A DNA stretch of 64,000 nucleotides from Gnetum montanum (taxonomy: Eukaryota; Streptophyta; Gnetopsida; Gnetales; Gnetaceae): contig MNCI01000178.1 in NCBI GenBank assembly GCA_015680685.1, positions 152,228-216,227 of the forward strand, in the 5' to 3' direction. Below are positions 10,156-20,577 of the stretch, piece by piece; positions within the stretch are counted from its first letter, which is position 1; every line of letters starts with the position of its first letter. The notes beneath the pieces are model-generated. The model was not told where the DNA came from. It worked only from the letters and a program-made list of their open reading frames with translations, and ran no database searches. Both the position numbers and the translations under genes were made by a program.

Positions 10156-11141
10156 ATGGCTCCAAAGAAGGAATGTACTCACCTGGTGCTCACCAAGGTT
10201 GAGGAGGTGAAGAAAACCCTAGGGTGCATGACACAAGCACACGTCATGGCGCAGGAGGACACACCATTGATCTGGTAGGCTACTATGCTTCCTCTGTTTT
10301 TTCGCGATTCTGTCATCGTGTTTTTTTTTTGTGTTTTCTGCTTTCATTGTATATCTTAGTCTTAGTCATTTGTGTTTTTTTGTCATCGAGTAGTCTTGGC
10401 ATTTGCATCATTGCTGTTGCCATTTTGGCCATAGTGGATGCATAAATGCTACACCATCGTTGCATGAAAGGTCGCTTAAACTGCCACCACCGCAGTTGTC
10501 ATAACTATGGGGGTTTGGATAGTTTAAGTTACTTAGCTTTCAAATGGCATAGCATAGAACCTTCAGGAGGGTTTGGCCATACGTGATGTGACAGTATGAC
10601 ATGTGTTTTGTCAAGGCATATTGTTAATCGCCCTGTTAGGGCTAATTGCTCTATTGCTACATTAAACCATTTTTGCTACGCTAGCGCTTTCATGTTGCTA
10701 CGCTATGTGCGGGAAGAGGGTTATGCTACGTTATATGCATAAAATGCTAGGTATTTCTATGTTGCATGCGTATTGCACTTAGACATGATGCTAACGCTTG
10801 CTAGTTGTGTTGTGTAGGATGAGGCTAAGGCCAATTCTGATTATCTTAGAAATTGTAGGGATCCTGTGTCACATAAGCAGACCCATGGCCAATGCCCCTC
10901 CTCCCCAGATACACATAGGAAAGTGAGGGGTTTGGTTCAGGAAAGGAGCACAAGAGTTCCTACAATATCTCCTCCAACACTTCAGTGTGATCATTTGGTC
11001 ATACCTGGAGGAGGAATAGGCGGCCATCATAACCGAAGCTATATTGCCTGGGGAAGGTTAGGGCATCCTGAGGTTTTTGATGAATGGGGCAATCATGAGC
11101 AGGCAGGGAGAAGGATCCAGTTAACACCCAACAAGGTTAAG

Positions 11142-11304
11142 GCGTTTGGCCTGGATTTGGGATATGCCTGAATATAGCTGCTACCATTCTTACAACACAT
11201 TGTTTGTTGCACGTTACATGGCNTGTTTGGCCTGGATTTGGGATATGCCTGAATATAGCTGCTACCATTCTTACAACACATTGTTTGTTGCACGTTACAT
11301 GGCA
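11142..11304. repeat. 81-bp direct duplication joined by a single N
   Basis: Two identical copies of a segment (about 11144-11222 and 11225-11303) are separated by N at 11223. A single N between perfect repeats is a typical mis-joined assembly overlap. It falls in exon 2 of the antisense gene and should be collapsed before judging that exon's frame. Confidence 0.85.
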
Positions 11305-11430
11305 CTGTGCTTCTAAAACCCATCAGGAACTATTTACTTTCCTGGTGGGTGAGTCTTGCAGCCTTGTTCCACTGTGTTGTGTGATGCTGGGCATATTGGC
11401 CAAATGCTAATTGTATGTTTTTGTTACTAG

Positions 11431-11720
11431 GTTCTACATCAATAAAGAAGGGGTTCACGATTGACTGGGTCTGCTGACTATAACACGTATAGCTCTGCAG
11501 AAGTTTTCTTCTTCTAAGAACCTGTGGGCAGGTGTGATTGGTCAATGCAGGGGTGAATACCACACCTACCCACACCTATTCCTCATTCCCTACGATCAAT
11601 GCAAGGGGTCTGGTTGGCTGGATGAGGGGTGGGTAGAACCCTTCAAACTAATCATTATTGAACAAGTGCTAGTTAGTCTTCCACCATTCCTATCACCGTA
11701 TCAACCTGGTGGGCTGAATA
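11431..11720 (+). CDS. Exon 3 of the T1 antisense gene
   Basis: Bounded by TTACTAG at the left and AATA|GTAAGTGAGG at the right. One frame is open through most of it (LQKFSSSKNLWAGVIGQC, HTYPHLFLIPYDQCKGSGWL, VEPFKLIIIEQVLVSLPPFL). Rich in aromatic residues and proline. Only the first ~20 codons carry a possible frameshift. Confidence 0.65.
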
Positions 11721-11805
11721 GTAAGTGAGGCATGCTCAAGTGTTTTTGCAATCTTTGGATTTTCTACATTTTTATGCTAAACATTTCTTGTGAAAACTGT
11801 TATAG

Positions 11806-12858
11806 GGGTGAAAAAGCCTTGGGAGGTGATGGTGGTAACCGTTGAGACATTGAAGGCAAACATCTACTTCAAGTATGGAGAAGTAGATATGAGCCAACGC
11901 TGGATAAATGGTACAACTTCAGACTCATTGGTTTAAAATATCTAGAAGGTTGGGCTTATGGATCTATTCCTGGCCCTGAATTTGAGTATTCCTGCCACCG
12001 AGATGCTCTCCTTGATCGACTCCTTTTCTGACAAGGTGAGCCGCTTCTGCACGTGCATACAAGGCGTATGGGTGGTCATTGAAATCAATGACTAGCTGTT
12101 TGTAGACCTCTTCGATGTCCCTGCCGATGGCATCCTCATAGGGTCAAAGGACAAGAAGGAGTTCACCCTTTAGAAGAAGGACATTCAGGAGTGGTTAGGG
12201 ATTACTAAGGAGCGAAAGGGGCTCCCCATGAAGAAGCTTAAAGAAGGACCTACCAGGGAGATTTACCCTATCTTCCATGCTCATGCATTCCCCCAACTAC
12301 TTTCCCAAGGGAAGGTCATAGGGATTGAGCAGGCCTGGATAATGTGTGAGGTTATGGAAGAGGGGGCCCGTTACAATTGGGCTAGGTTTTTATGTAAAGG
12401 CTTGCAAACCAAAATCTTGGGGCTTCGTAAGAAATCAGAGTCCCATTAAAATATACATTATGCCTTTTACATAGCCTATCTGAAGCATTTTGTGAATTTT
12501 CTTATGGTTCATGAGAATGGGGCCTGGGTCATGTGGACTCGCAACCAGCTTTCCAGACCATGGATTCGCTAGATCCTCCAGGCCACCCAAGCCCAAGATC
12601 CCCCATAAATAATTGGGGAGTCATTCTTTATGATGACTAAGGATCGGGAGGCCTGCAACTTTCATGGCCAAGATAGTGTAGGAGAGGCGTCCTCTGCTGT
12701 AGCTAGTAGCGTGTCGTGGGAGGAGCATCTCATAGCCGAGACTCTGGCCAGTAAGTTGCAGCGAAAGAGGCCTCTTCCAATTAAGGAAACCCTTCGTGTG
12801 GAGGAAGAGGAGGGGTGGTAGCTGTGACTTAAACTGTAGAGGATGCAACCCCCCATTA
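11806..12858 (+). CDS. Exon 4 of the T1 antisense gene (large central exon)
   Basis: A single frame runs from 11808 for about 340 codons with roughly seven TAG/TAA/TGA stops and no frameshift needed. Segments include WEVMVVTVETLKANIYFKYG, LSLIDSFSDKVSRFCTC, GSKDKKEFTL, KKDIQEWLGITKERKGLPMK, EIYPIFHAHAFPQLLSQGK, MCEVMEEGARYNWARFL and HLIAETLASKLQRKRPLPI. The end is charged. The right boundary is either GT at 12819 or GT at 12859. The absence of indels over 1 kb implies the frame was under selection until fairly late in the life of the family. Confidence 0.7.
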
Positions 12859-13639
12859 GTAAACGCTTTCATTTAATGCTTACCTTGTTAATGTATGCTA
12901 TAATATGCTATGTTGGGCGGTGTAACGTAGCGTAGCACTTTCTTTAAGCTAACTTGTTTTGGGCTAATGCAAACATGTTTCTTGACTGGTAGAAGAAGAA
13001 GGCGATAAAGAGGTGTCAGCCCCTAAGATAGGGGCAATGAATAAAGACATGGAGGCCTTAGTCTTGGAGATAAGGGTCTCAGTTAAGAAGGAGAAAACTC
13101 CTATCACTAAGGAAGGGGCTCTCGTTATCAGGCAGAATCTTCCTACTAACGAGGAGGGCATTTTTGGAGATGAAAAAGAGTCTCCTTTGAATAAAAAAGA
13201 TGCTAGTCTCTCAAAATAAAAGGCACTAGCACATGAAGAAGAGACCCATATAGACTTGGCAGGGACTTCTGCCAAGGTTGTCACCATCATCTTGCATCAG
13301 CAAGAAGGGAGACCACAATCGAATGCTGGTGAGTTCGGCAATGTGTTTGCCTTGTCATAGCCCATTTCGACCATTGCTAATATGTTTAGTTGTGTAATAG
13401 GTGCCACTGTTAATGCCATGGGACCCCCTCTAACTTGTGCAGAACAATGGGCTGAGATCCCTTATAAGTTTACATTCATGCAGGGAATCATCAACGACAT
13501 GATCAGATGCCTTCAATAGGTGGACCCTGATGTGGGTAAGTAGTAGTGTTAGGTGCTCTCATGTTGCTACGCTAGAATTTATTGAGCTTGCTAATCTTGC
13601 TATGCTAATGTGATTGCTATGCCCTTTGTTTCATGGTAG

Positions 13640-14458
13640 CCTCTCGGCTCAAATGGGACCCGACACGGCCTTTGAAAGTCAGTGTCATGCTTACATTCCT
13701 GACTAAAGTGACTGAGGTATCTCATCATGCATACGATGAGGTTTGCAAATGTGCTTTGCACTCGACACTCTCCTTATGGGAGTATAAGCATGTCAACGAG
13801 GACCTATGGAAGCGGGTCCAAAAGGTTGAGCAAAAGGAGGCTAACTTGAGTACCAAGGTGAAGGATCTCAAGTCGAGGAACGAATTCCTCATAGCCTGTG
13901 ACACTAATAATGAGGACTGGCGCACAACTATGATAGACTATGCCATATTTTGGACCATCACATGTCAAAATGTCGAAGCCACCCATGAAATAATAGAACA
14001 ATGGATGCAAATAAAACTTGCTGGCCTAGAAGCGTCAGGATTTAAAAGATTTTAGCACCAAGGTTTACAAATGGGGGTAGTCCTAGAAAAATCACAAATA
14101 TATGTATAAACTGGAAAATGCCACCCATTGTAAATTGTATAGGAACGCTGCTGTGGAGGCGTTTACATATAAAGCATTTGTAAATGCCATCAACACTTCT
14201 AAGGCCTATGTCAAGCTCAAAGAGTAGGTAAAGGTTACAGAATCTCCTAACTGGAAAGTGAACCTTTTCATAGGAGAGACCGCAACTGTCTCCTTTTCTC
14301 TGGGACCACCAAGGTGGACAACTGCCGAAATGGAGAGAGCTGTGGACGTTGAACCAAGCAATAGGAGTTGGGTGGACATTACGGCAGAGGAGGTCTGGAG
14401 TCACCTCGGGCTTGGTTTAGACCAAATACCCTTCGAGACGGATGCAGGCCGTTCTTAG
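13640..14458 (+). CDS. Exon 7 of the T1 antisense gene (coiled coil)
   Basis: The first 139 codons are open (SRLKWDPTRPLKVSVMLTFL, KRVQKVEQKEANLSTKVKDL, EIIEQWMQIKLAGLEASGF). The heptad-like pattern suggests a coiled coil. A TAG at 14053-14055 and a +1 shift follow, after which another frame continues (KLENATHCKLYRNAAVEAF, KVNLFIGETATVSFSLGPPR, DITAEEVWSHLGLGLDQIPF). The intron before it (13536-13639) is a compact plant-type intron that carries the T1 GCTACGCTA motif. Confidence 0.7.
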
Positions 14459-14546
14459 GTTAGTCACTTTCTACTGTATTAATGCTCATGCTTTGTTGTA
14501 GCTTATGTGCATTTCTTTAATTGACCACTTCATTGCTACGATGTAG

Positions 14547-14681
14547 GCTCTAGATGAGGGCGTAGAGCCCGTAGAGGGAAAGAATGAAGAATCAATAGAG
14601 GATAATGTAGGGGAAGGCGATGCAAAAGGGAATGATGCAGAGACAAATGATGAAGATGATGTGAATAGGGACAACCCATGA
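14547..14681 (+). CDS. Last exon of the T1 antisense gene (acidic tail)
   Basis: Open from the acceptor GATGTAG to a TGA at 14679-14681: 44 codons, nearly half Glu, Asp, Asn or Gly (ALDEGVEPVEGKNEESIEDN and on). AATAAAG, a possible poly(A) signal, lies about 75 bases after the stop. This gives the gene a proper end close to the tandem array at 14847. Confidence 0.65.
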   Translation, partial: ALDEGVEPVEGKNEESIEDNVGEGDAKGNDAETNDEDDVNRDNP

Positions 14682-14846
14682 CAGCATGGGATTCCTTTTT
14701 GAAATTTTGAAATTTTGTAAATTTTTTGCAAAAAATTGTCCAAAAGACAAAAGTTTTGAATAAAGAAGAGAATTTCAGAAAATAAATTGATTATGCATTA
14801 ACTTATGCATTGTCTACATGCTACATTTTGCGTAAAATTTTCATGT

Positions 14847-15141
14847 GCTAGTTTTAATCCATTTCAAGCTATTGCTAGTTTTAGGCCATTTCGAGCCATT
14901 GCTAGTTTTAGGCCATTTCGGGCCACTGCTAGTTTCCTCTGAGGAACATTGCTAGTTTCAGGCCATTTCAGGCCATTGCTAGTTTTATGCCATTTTCGGT
15001 CTTAGCTAGTTTAGGACATTTTAGGCCATTGCTAGTTTTTTGGGCCGTTTTAGGCCTCTGCTAGTTTTAGGCCATTTCAGGCCATTGTTAGTTTTTTGGG
15101 TCATTTTAGGCCTCTGCTAGTTTTAGGCCATTTTGGACCAT
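14847..15141. repeat. Tandem array 1 of T1, between protease and the antisense gene
   Basis: Eleven units of about 27 bp with consensus GCTAGTTTTAGGCCATTTC plus AGGCCATT. Variants include CTGAGGAAC and TTTTTTGGGCC insertions. On the element's coding strand it reads GGCCTAAAACTAGC, the same orientation as the arrays in elements C and F. It marks the protease-proximal edge of the antisense cassette. Confidence 0.92.
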
Positions 15142-15309
15142 AGCGTAGCATGCCCAAGAGATGATATGTTAACAACTTGAACAAAGGCTAACTGGTAACT
15201 TACGTTGATAGATGCATTGTAAACAATGAAAGGTGGTAATGTGCAAAGAATGGCGACTGGGCAGGAAGCAGCGAGGTTGCTATGCTATGTGTAGCTACTT
15301 CTTGACCCA

Positions 15310-16133
15310 TCATGGATTGAGCAAAGTGTAAGGCTGAGGTGCTTTTCCAGGGTCTTCATTTGCATCATTGTCCCCCACTTGGAAGGGCAACTCAACCCAC
15401 ACGCTTTTGTTTTGGGAACTGGCTTGCTGAGTTGATTCTCCCGCTAGATGGTTAATGTGTGCGTAAGCAGGCACTGCATTCTTAGAGGTTATGACCTCTA
15501 AGCCGTGCTCCATGTCTATGTTGTTGATTGCTTGGGTTTCTACCTCGTCACCATGGATTTCTTGCCTACGTATGGTAGGTGAATTTCCTGGTGAATGGCC
15601 AAAGAGACAACCCTAAGTTGCGCTAACCATGACCTCCCCAAGATTAGGTTAAACCCAGGCATTTCCTTGACTACGATGAATGTTGCGTTTGTGGGGAACT
15701 AGTCCCCTTCTATGAAGTCTATGCAAACTGTGCCCTTCACTAGGATGTGGGCCCCATTGAATGACCTCAGGCATGACATCATCATGGGCTTGATCTTGTC
15801 AACCAAGCCCAACTTGTCCACAATAGGAAAGGGTATGACGTTTGTGGAAGCCCCATCATAAACATGTACCCTTTGGATCCAGTGTTGGCCGACCCAAATT
15901 GTGAGGAAAAGAGATGTCATAGTCATTTGACCCCTCTCGAGATCTTCCCTAATGGAGTCATCACCGAAAGTCAGTTGAGATGGTTCTTGTTTTGTAGGCG
16001 CAGAGGGAAGCATGACTGAGTGGATCACTTCCTCTTTCGTTGGCATGTCTTCATTGACCAAAATCACCGTCAACATGCAGATCAAAGCCTCATGATGTGG
16101 GACAGACATCATGATTAGGTCATATAAGCTCAA
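15310..16133 (-). pseudogene. Aspartic protease and C-terminal linker (T1)
   Basis: The domain reads WIQRVHVYDGASTNVIPFPI (active site D-G-A-S), LRSFNGAHILVKGTVCIDFI, then after one TAG NATFIVVKEMPGFNLILGRS and WLAQL. The ILGR-WL block is the end of the retropepsin fold. Element F carries the same active-site pattern DGATTNV, so D-G-A rather than D-T-G or D-S-G seems normal for this family. A frameshift at about 15560 leads into a 67-codon tail (NAVPAYAHINHLAG and on) ending with TGA at 15310-15312 before the tandem array. It would cleave the Gag-Pol polyprotein. Confidence 0.82.
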
Positions 16134-16604
16134 TGTAGTGTTTTTCTATTTTAGAGCTTGCTTGACCTAAGTGAGGGCATCAAAAAGGTCTTGTTCACCC
16201 CCTTGTTTAATGCTATCCTCTTCTTCAATTCATCCCAGAAGAAGAATTTCCCAAGGAGGGGCAACTTCGAGTTTGAGTTCAGACTATTTTTGGTAGGGCA
16301 ACATAGACTGTGCAGTTATAGCAACGTTCATCTTTGGTGACAAGGGTGTAGACGCAAGGGGTGAAGATGTAGGCTTGGAAATACTAGAAATGGTACTTCC
16401 TCTCGACATCTCACCTACAAAATGCACTTCCTATTTTTTAGGGCGAGAAGGTTGTTCGATTATCTTGCGTGGGATGGGGGCTGTCATAGGAGTCAACCCC
16501 CTAATGATGAAAGGAACTAATGATGCTGACAGGTGGAGTCACGTGGCTTCACTAATAGGTGGCGCGTAGATGGATGCTTGTGGAGGGACTCTCAGAATGA
16601 ATGA

Positions 16605-19076
16605 CTATTGCAAGCTTTGGCCAGCTGGTGGTGGTGCTGGTGCACTATGCTGAGGCACTTGGACCATGAATGGCTGTTGGGGTGGCCTAGGATCACTGTC
16701 AATGCCGATGGTGTTGATGATGTAACCGACATTTTTGGCGTTGAGGGGGTCTATGTAGACATGCATAGATTGGTTCTCAGGGTGTACTGGGTTGCTTTCA
16801 TCCAATACCAGTTTTCCTTGATCGATCAACATCTGGATGTCATCTTGTAATGCTAGGCAATAACCTATGTTGTGACCACATTGTTGGTGATAGTCACAAA
16901 ACTTGTCTAGCCTGAAACCCTTAGGAACTAAGGGCTCATTGGGCAAGGCTGAAGAAGGGTTTCTAAGGAGCTCGTAGTAGCGTTGATGTCTCTTGATTCC
17001 TTCTTCTAACATTTTCTTGTGTTAGATGTGCCCTCTCTCCAATAGCTACTTCAGAAGTTCCGAAGACTTCAGATGCAGTGGGTGTACTTTGAGCAATCTT
17101 TATGCTCAAAGTTCGACTTGGGTTATGCAAATGTCTTAGGTGCAAGTATAGCAGGTTGCAGTGTGTAACCCTATTTGGGCATGGGGTTAGCTGCAAATAC
17201 GGTCAGTTTCTTGTTGTTCTTGTTACTATTGTTACTAGGTTTGGGCTTGGACTCAATCCCAGAATGGCCACTATGGTTGTTGGGGCCTTACCCTTGTCCT
17301 TCTTTATGAAAGTATTTTTGTAGGCAATGTAGGCCAAGTATTTGCTTGCCTCGGTCGCATCCTGTATACTCTTGGTTTGAGCGAAGGCCTAACTAAGAGT
17401 GAGAGGGGTGAGGTAGTATAATTTGGATTTGATAAAGTCATTCACTGCACCCTTAAAGACACGATGGGCTCATGGATTTCGTTAAGGGTTGCACTTCATC
17501 GCTCGATGAACTTTTGGACTAGTTCTAGAGGATCTTGCTTCACACTCATCAACTAGTCCAGCGTGGTTTCCACCTTCAAGTTATACTTGAAGCATGTCAT
17601 GAACTGGGTCAGAAGCTTCTCTAGAGTTGAAATGAATGAGCATGGCAGTGCATGGCACCAATCTAGGGCTTTCTTGGCTAGGGACATGGCAAAGACACAA
17701 ATGATCATGTGCAGCCATTGTTGCAATAGAAGGGACTCAGATCTAAAGGTAACAAGATGTGCATTGGGATCTTCCTCCCCATCATACTTCGTAAAGTGGG
17801 GGAGGGACATCCCTGGGAGTAACGTTAGAGCAGGGATTGCAGGGTTGATGGGGTCATCCTGGTAAAAGTCCATGACTTGTACCGTGTTAGACCCAGTAGC
17901 TTTGAGGCGTTTTATTTCCTCGGTGAGGGTCTGGATAAGCTGGAACGCTTGGTCCAGACCCTACGACATTGTGGATGGTTGGGGAACTACCAAGGCAGCT
18001 CCCATATATGGAATGGAGGGGGTGAAGGTGTGATCCATTGGTGGTACCATTGGGATAACCCTTGTGATCGATGCTGCTTGTGTTGTCCACCACCTGGTAG
18101 ATGGTGCTACTGGAGCAGCAACTGTGGGTTTGGCTACCGGATAGACGGCTTGTGTCACCGATGGAATAGACCATAACCCCGTGTTGGGTTGTACCATTTG
18201 CAAGGTTTGGTAGGTCTGAGGGAAAACATAATGAGACATCTACAATGGTTGTGGAATAGGTAAAGAAGTGAACAGGGTCCACCATGTGGACAGGCTTGGG
18301 CCCACCATGGTGGGTGGAACAGACATGAACGTAGGAATGGAATGGAAACAGAAGTTGTGTATGACTATGAAGTAGGTACATCATGAACATGAAGTAGGGT
18401 AGTCATGATTGGTATGTGATGTGCTATAGGAATGGGCTGATGAACAGTTTGTGGAGGCATAGTTGCTACAAATGAAATAGGTGAATACAGCTGTTGACAT
18501 GCTGGGAAGGTGACATGGCTACCCATTGCAGTTGTAATTGTAGGTTGTAGGAGCGTAGGTGCAATTACAAAGGGAGTGGTGATAGATAATGGATCGGCCT
18601 AGAAGGATTGGGTAGAAGTGACATGAACGGGGTTGGTTTGACCTCTCTTGTTGGATTGGGAAACAAGTTCCTCCTGTCTGTCTTGGAAGGCATCATCCTG
18701 GTTAGACGTTGTATCTTGTTGCTCCCTAAGTCTAGCCAATTGGATTAGCTAGTCTAGAAGCCTTTGATTTATCTGTGTTAAAGGTATGGAAGTGCTAGGA
18801 GTAGAAACAAACTCCTTCCCATCACAGTAAGTGAACTTGAAGCTACGTTTGCCTTCAAACTTGTGTACATCCAAAGGCAGGTTTGCCTGAACCTTTGCAC
18901 AGAGGAAGTTATAGCACTCATGTTGCTGGGCCAAGCCATCAGGTCCTCGGTTTTGGATCTTGAGGGATCAACATGTTTCCAACGTCGAGTTAGGTGGTTG
19001 TTCAGCACTAGTGATGCCTTGAACCGTGATGGGAACCTCAACGTTAAAGGTGTTAGCAACAGAAGTTGTGGAATTC
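16605..19076 (-). pseudogene. gag region (T1)
   Basis: The likely start is the ATG at 19076 (MNSTTSVANTFNVEVPI). A Gln/Pro/Thr-rich N-terminal part follows to about 18380, then the capsid-like domain (MDFYQDDPINPAIPALTLLP, PHFTKYDGEEDPNAHLVTF, KALDWCHALP, STLEKLLTQF) at 17873-17553. The C-terminal zinc-type motif FCDYHQQCGHNIGYCLALQ is near 16900, with CxYHxxxGHxxxxC spacing typical of Tat-lineage Gag. Several frameshifts break the frame. Gag forms the virus-like particle that packages element RNA. Element F shares the MDFYQDDPI and FCHYHQ motifs. Confidence 0.82.
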
Positions 19077-19186
19077 ATTGTTACTAAGCTATGCAGTTTT
19101 GCAAATGGAAGAAAGCAAAGGAATTGAAAAGCCAAATAGTTTTGCGAAGGAGAAGAGCAAAGAAATTGGGAATCAATAAAAAAGTC

Positions 19187-19500
19187 TTTGTGTCTTGAAG
19201 GGTTTCCAAGGAACCATTGAGGCGACCGATCTGTACCACATGATGCATAAACAACCGCAAAAGGGTGTCACATTTATGCTAGTGCACGATAAGGTATAGA
19301 GCACATGCAAGGCTACCGTAAGATAGGCAAGTCAACTAGCGATTGGAGGCTTTGTGTCCTATAGGGTTCCTGAGGAACCGTCAAGGTGACCAATCTACAC
19401 TGCACAATGCATAAACAACCACAGATGAGTGTCAATTTTACGCTAATATGTATCAGGGTGCAGAAGGCTTACAGGACTACCATGACACGCAGAATAGGCA
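19187..19500. repeat. Imperfect ~163-bp tandem duplication in T1 leader
   Basis: The segment beginning TTGTGTCTTGAAGGGTTTCC at ~19187 is repeated from ~19349 (TTTGTGTCCTATAGGGTTCC), both with AACCGTCAAGG-like and ATGCATAAACAACC blocks. It lies in the untranslated leader between PBS and gag. Confidence 0.8.
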
Positions 19501-19506
19501 CCAAGA

Positions 19507-19525
19507 GGCCCTCCTTCTAGCGCCA
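19507..19525 (-). other. Primer binding site of T1
   Basis: Minus strand reads TGGCGCTAGAAGGAGGGCC, six bases after the 5' LTR. It would pair with a tRNA 3' end to start minus-strand synthesis. A degenerate copy (TAGTGCTAGAAGGAGGACC) follows the LTR of element F, which ties T1 and F together. I do not assign the tRNA. Confidence 0.8.
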
Positions 19526-20156
19526 TAAAACTATAGCGACCAAAAACGTTGGCGGTTGGAAAACACTGAGTGGTTGGTGGTTGTTAATAGTCTTAACCCC
19601 ATTTTCGCAGGAGGGCCATGCTGGATAAAATGGAAATGGGATGCCCTGAATGATCTAGTTGATCAGACAGGGACTTAGTCGGTGTTAATATAACCTTTTG
19701 CAACATGTGATTTGAGAATGAGGCTGATAGCACGAAGTAATGCTTAAATGTAAAAGAAACAGAAAGCAGTGTGAAATGCGATAACAAGCAGGAGAAAAAG
19801 TAAAATGCAGTTAGAAAAATTCACTACTTCAAAGCTATGACTTCGCTCTATCGAGGTGGATACAATCGGTTGCACAATGCTGAGAAGTGCAGAGATGCCA
19901 GAGTAACCAAGACGTGTAGAGCAAGATTATTGTATACTTGAACGTGGACTCAGGCGTTAATAATGCAAAGTACTACCAAGGTGGTAGAAAAGAGCAGAAC
20001 AAAATACCAACTAAGAGTGCTAGTTGTTTACAATGTCAAACAGAAAGCTTACAATGCTCAAAGTTATAGTGCTAATTTTTTGCTTGTTAGCCAACAAAAT
20101 TGTTAGCCGATTAAAAATGCCAAAGGACCAGACCCTTTGAGTGTTGCTCATTGGGG

Positions 20157-20165
20157 TATTTATAG
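20157..20165 (-). promoter_or_regulatory. TATA-like box in T1 5' LTR
   Basis: CTATAAATA on the minus strand, upstream of the leader and gag. It is the expected driver of the T1 sense transcript. Confidence 0.6.
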
Positions 20166-20539
20166 AACCAAGGGCATGCAAAAGATGCAGTTTGAATGCC
20201 ATGTGCCCTGGCCTTATGCTGACCTGTCTACGCTGCACGTGCCTACATGACCATTGGGCAAGTTTGCCGTGCCATAATTACAAGCCTGCCACATTGTAAT
20301 TGTACTGTCAGAGCAACGATGCAATTAGGTGGAGTGCATTGATGTAGCACAACTCCTTGCCATGCCCTGTTATGCTTTGTAACATAGCATGTTTAGCATA
20401 GCGTAGCATCTTGGTACGCTATGCTACGTTACGCAGCATAGCGTAGTGTAGCCACTAGCTTGAAGCAACAAATTTGTGTCGTGTTATGCTACATGCATTG
20501 GAAACCTTTGAAGTGCGTTGACTATTTATTGCATATTTG

Positions 20540-20577
20540 CTATGCTATGCTATGCTACATAGCATAGCATAGCATAG
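20540..20577. repeat. Perfect hairpin in T1 5' LTR
   Basis: Two 18-base arms built from CTATG repeats (20540-20557 and 20560-20577) pair perfectly around a 2-base loop. It lies in the palindromic motif array of U3. Confidence 0.9.

Larger units (their letters stand above)
10156..14681 (+). pseudogene. Multi-exon gene in antisense orientation inside T1, unknown function
   Basis: Eight exons can be drawn from consensus splice sites: 10156-10274, 10818-11348, 11431-11720, 11806-12858 (or 12818), 12993-13328, 13401-13535, 13640-14458 and 14547-14681. Clear donors include GTAAGTGAGG at 11721, GTGAGT at 13329 and GTAAGT at 13536; clear acceptors include GTTATAG before 11806 and CATGGTAG before 13640. 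The protein starts MAPKKECTHLVLTKVEEVKK, has a large central exon, a coiled-coil exon and a Glu/Asp-rich tail. Stops within exons are single-base changes. The central piece GVWVVIEIND...FVDLFDVPADG recalls the 'putative plant transposon protein' type of segment found in plant retroelements, but this is inference. It lies between protease and RT of T1, flanked by tandem arrays. As it runs opposite to the element, its introns would not be removed from the genomic RNA. It could be a captured host gene or a lineage-specific antisense ORF. Confidence 0.75.

Noticed and set aside
10224-10445. Plus-strand frame with a hydrophobic stretch
   Set aside because: It lies over the end of exon 1 and the first intron of the antisense gene; the hydrophobicity comes from the T-rich intron.
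12621-12872. Minus-strand frames over exon 4 of the antisense gene
   Set aside because: Shadows: the plus strand has the long frame and consensus splice sites, and the minus-strand frames have no pol-like motif.
14847-15141. Regularly spaced repeats that could look like a CRISPR array
   Set aside because: The units are contiguous, imperfect tandem copies without unique spacers, in a plant retrotransposon.
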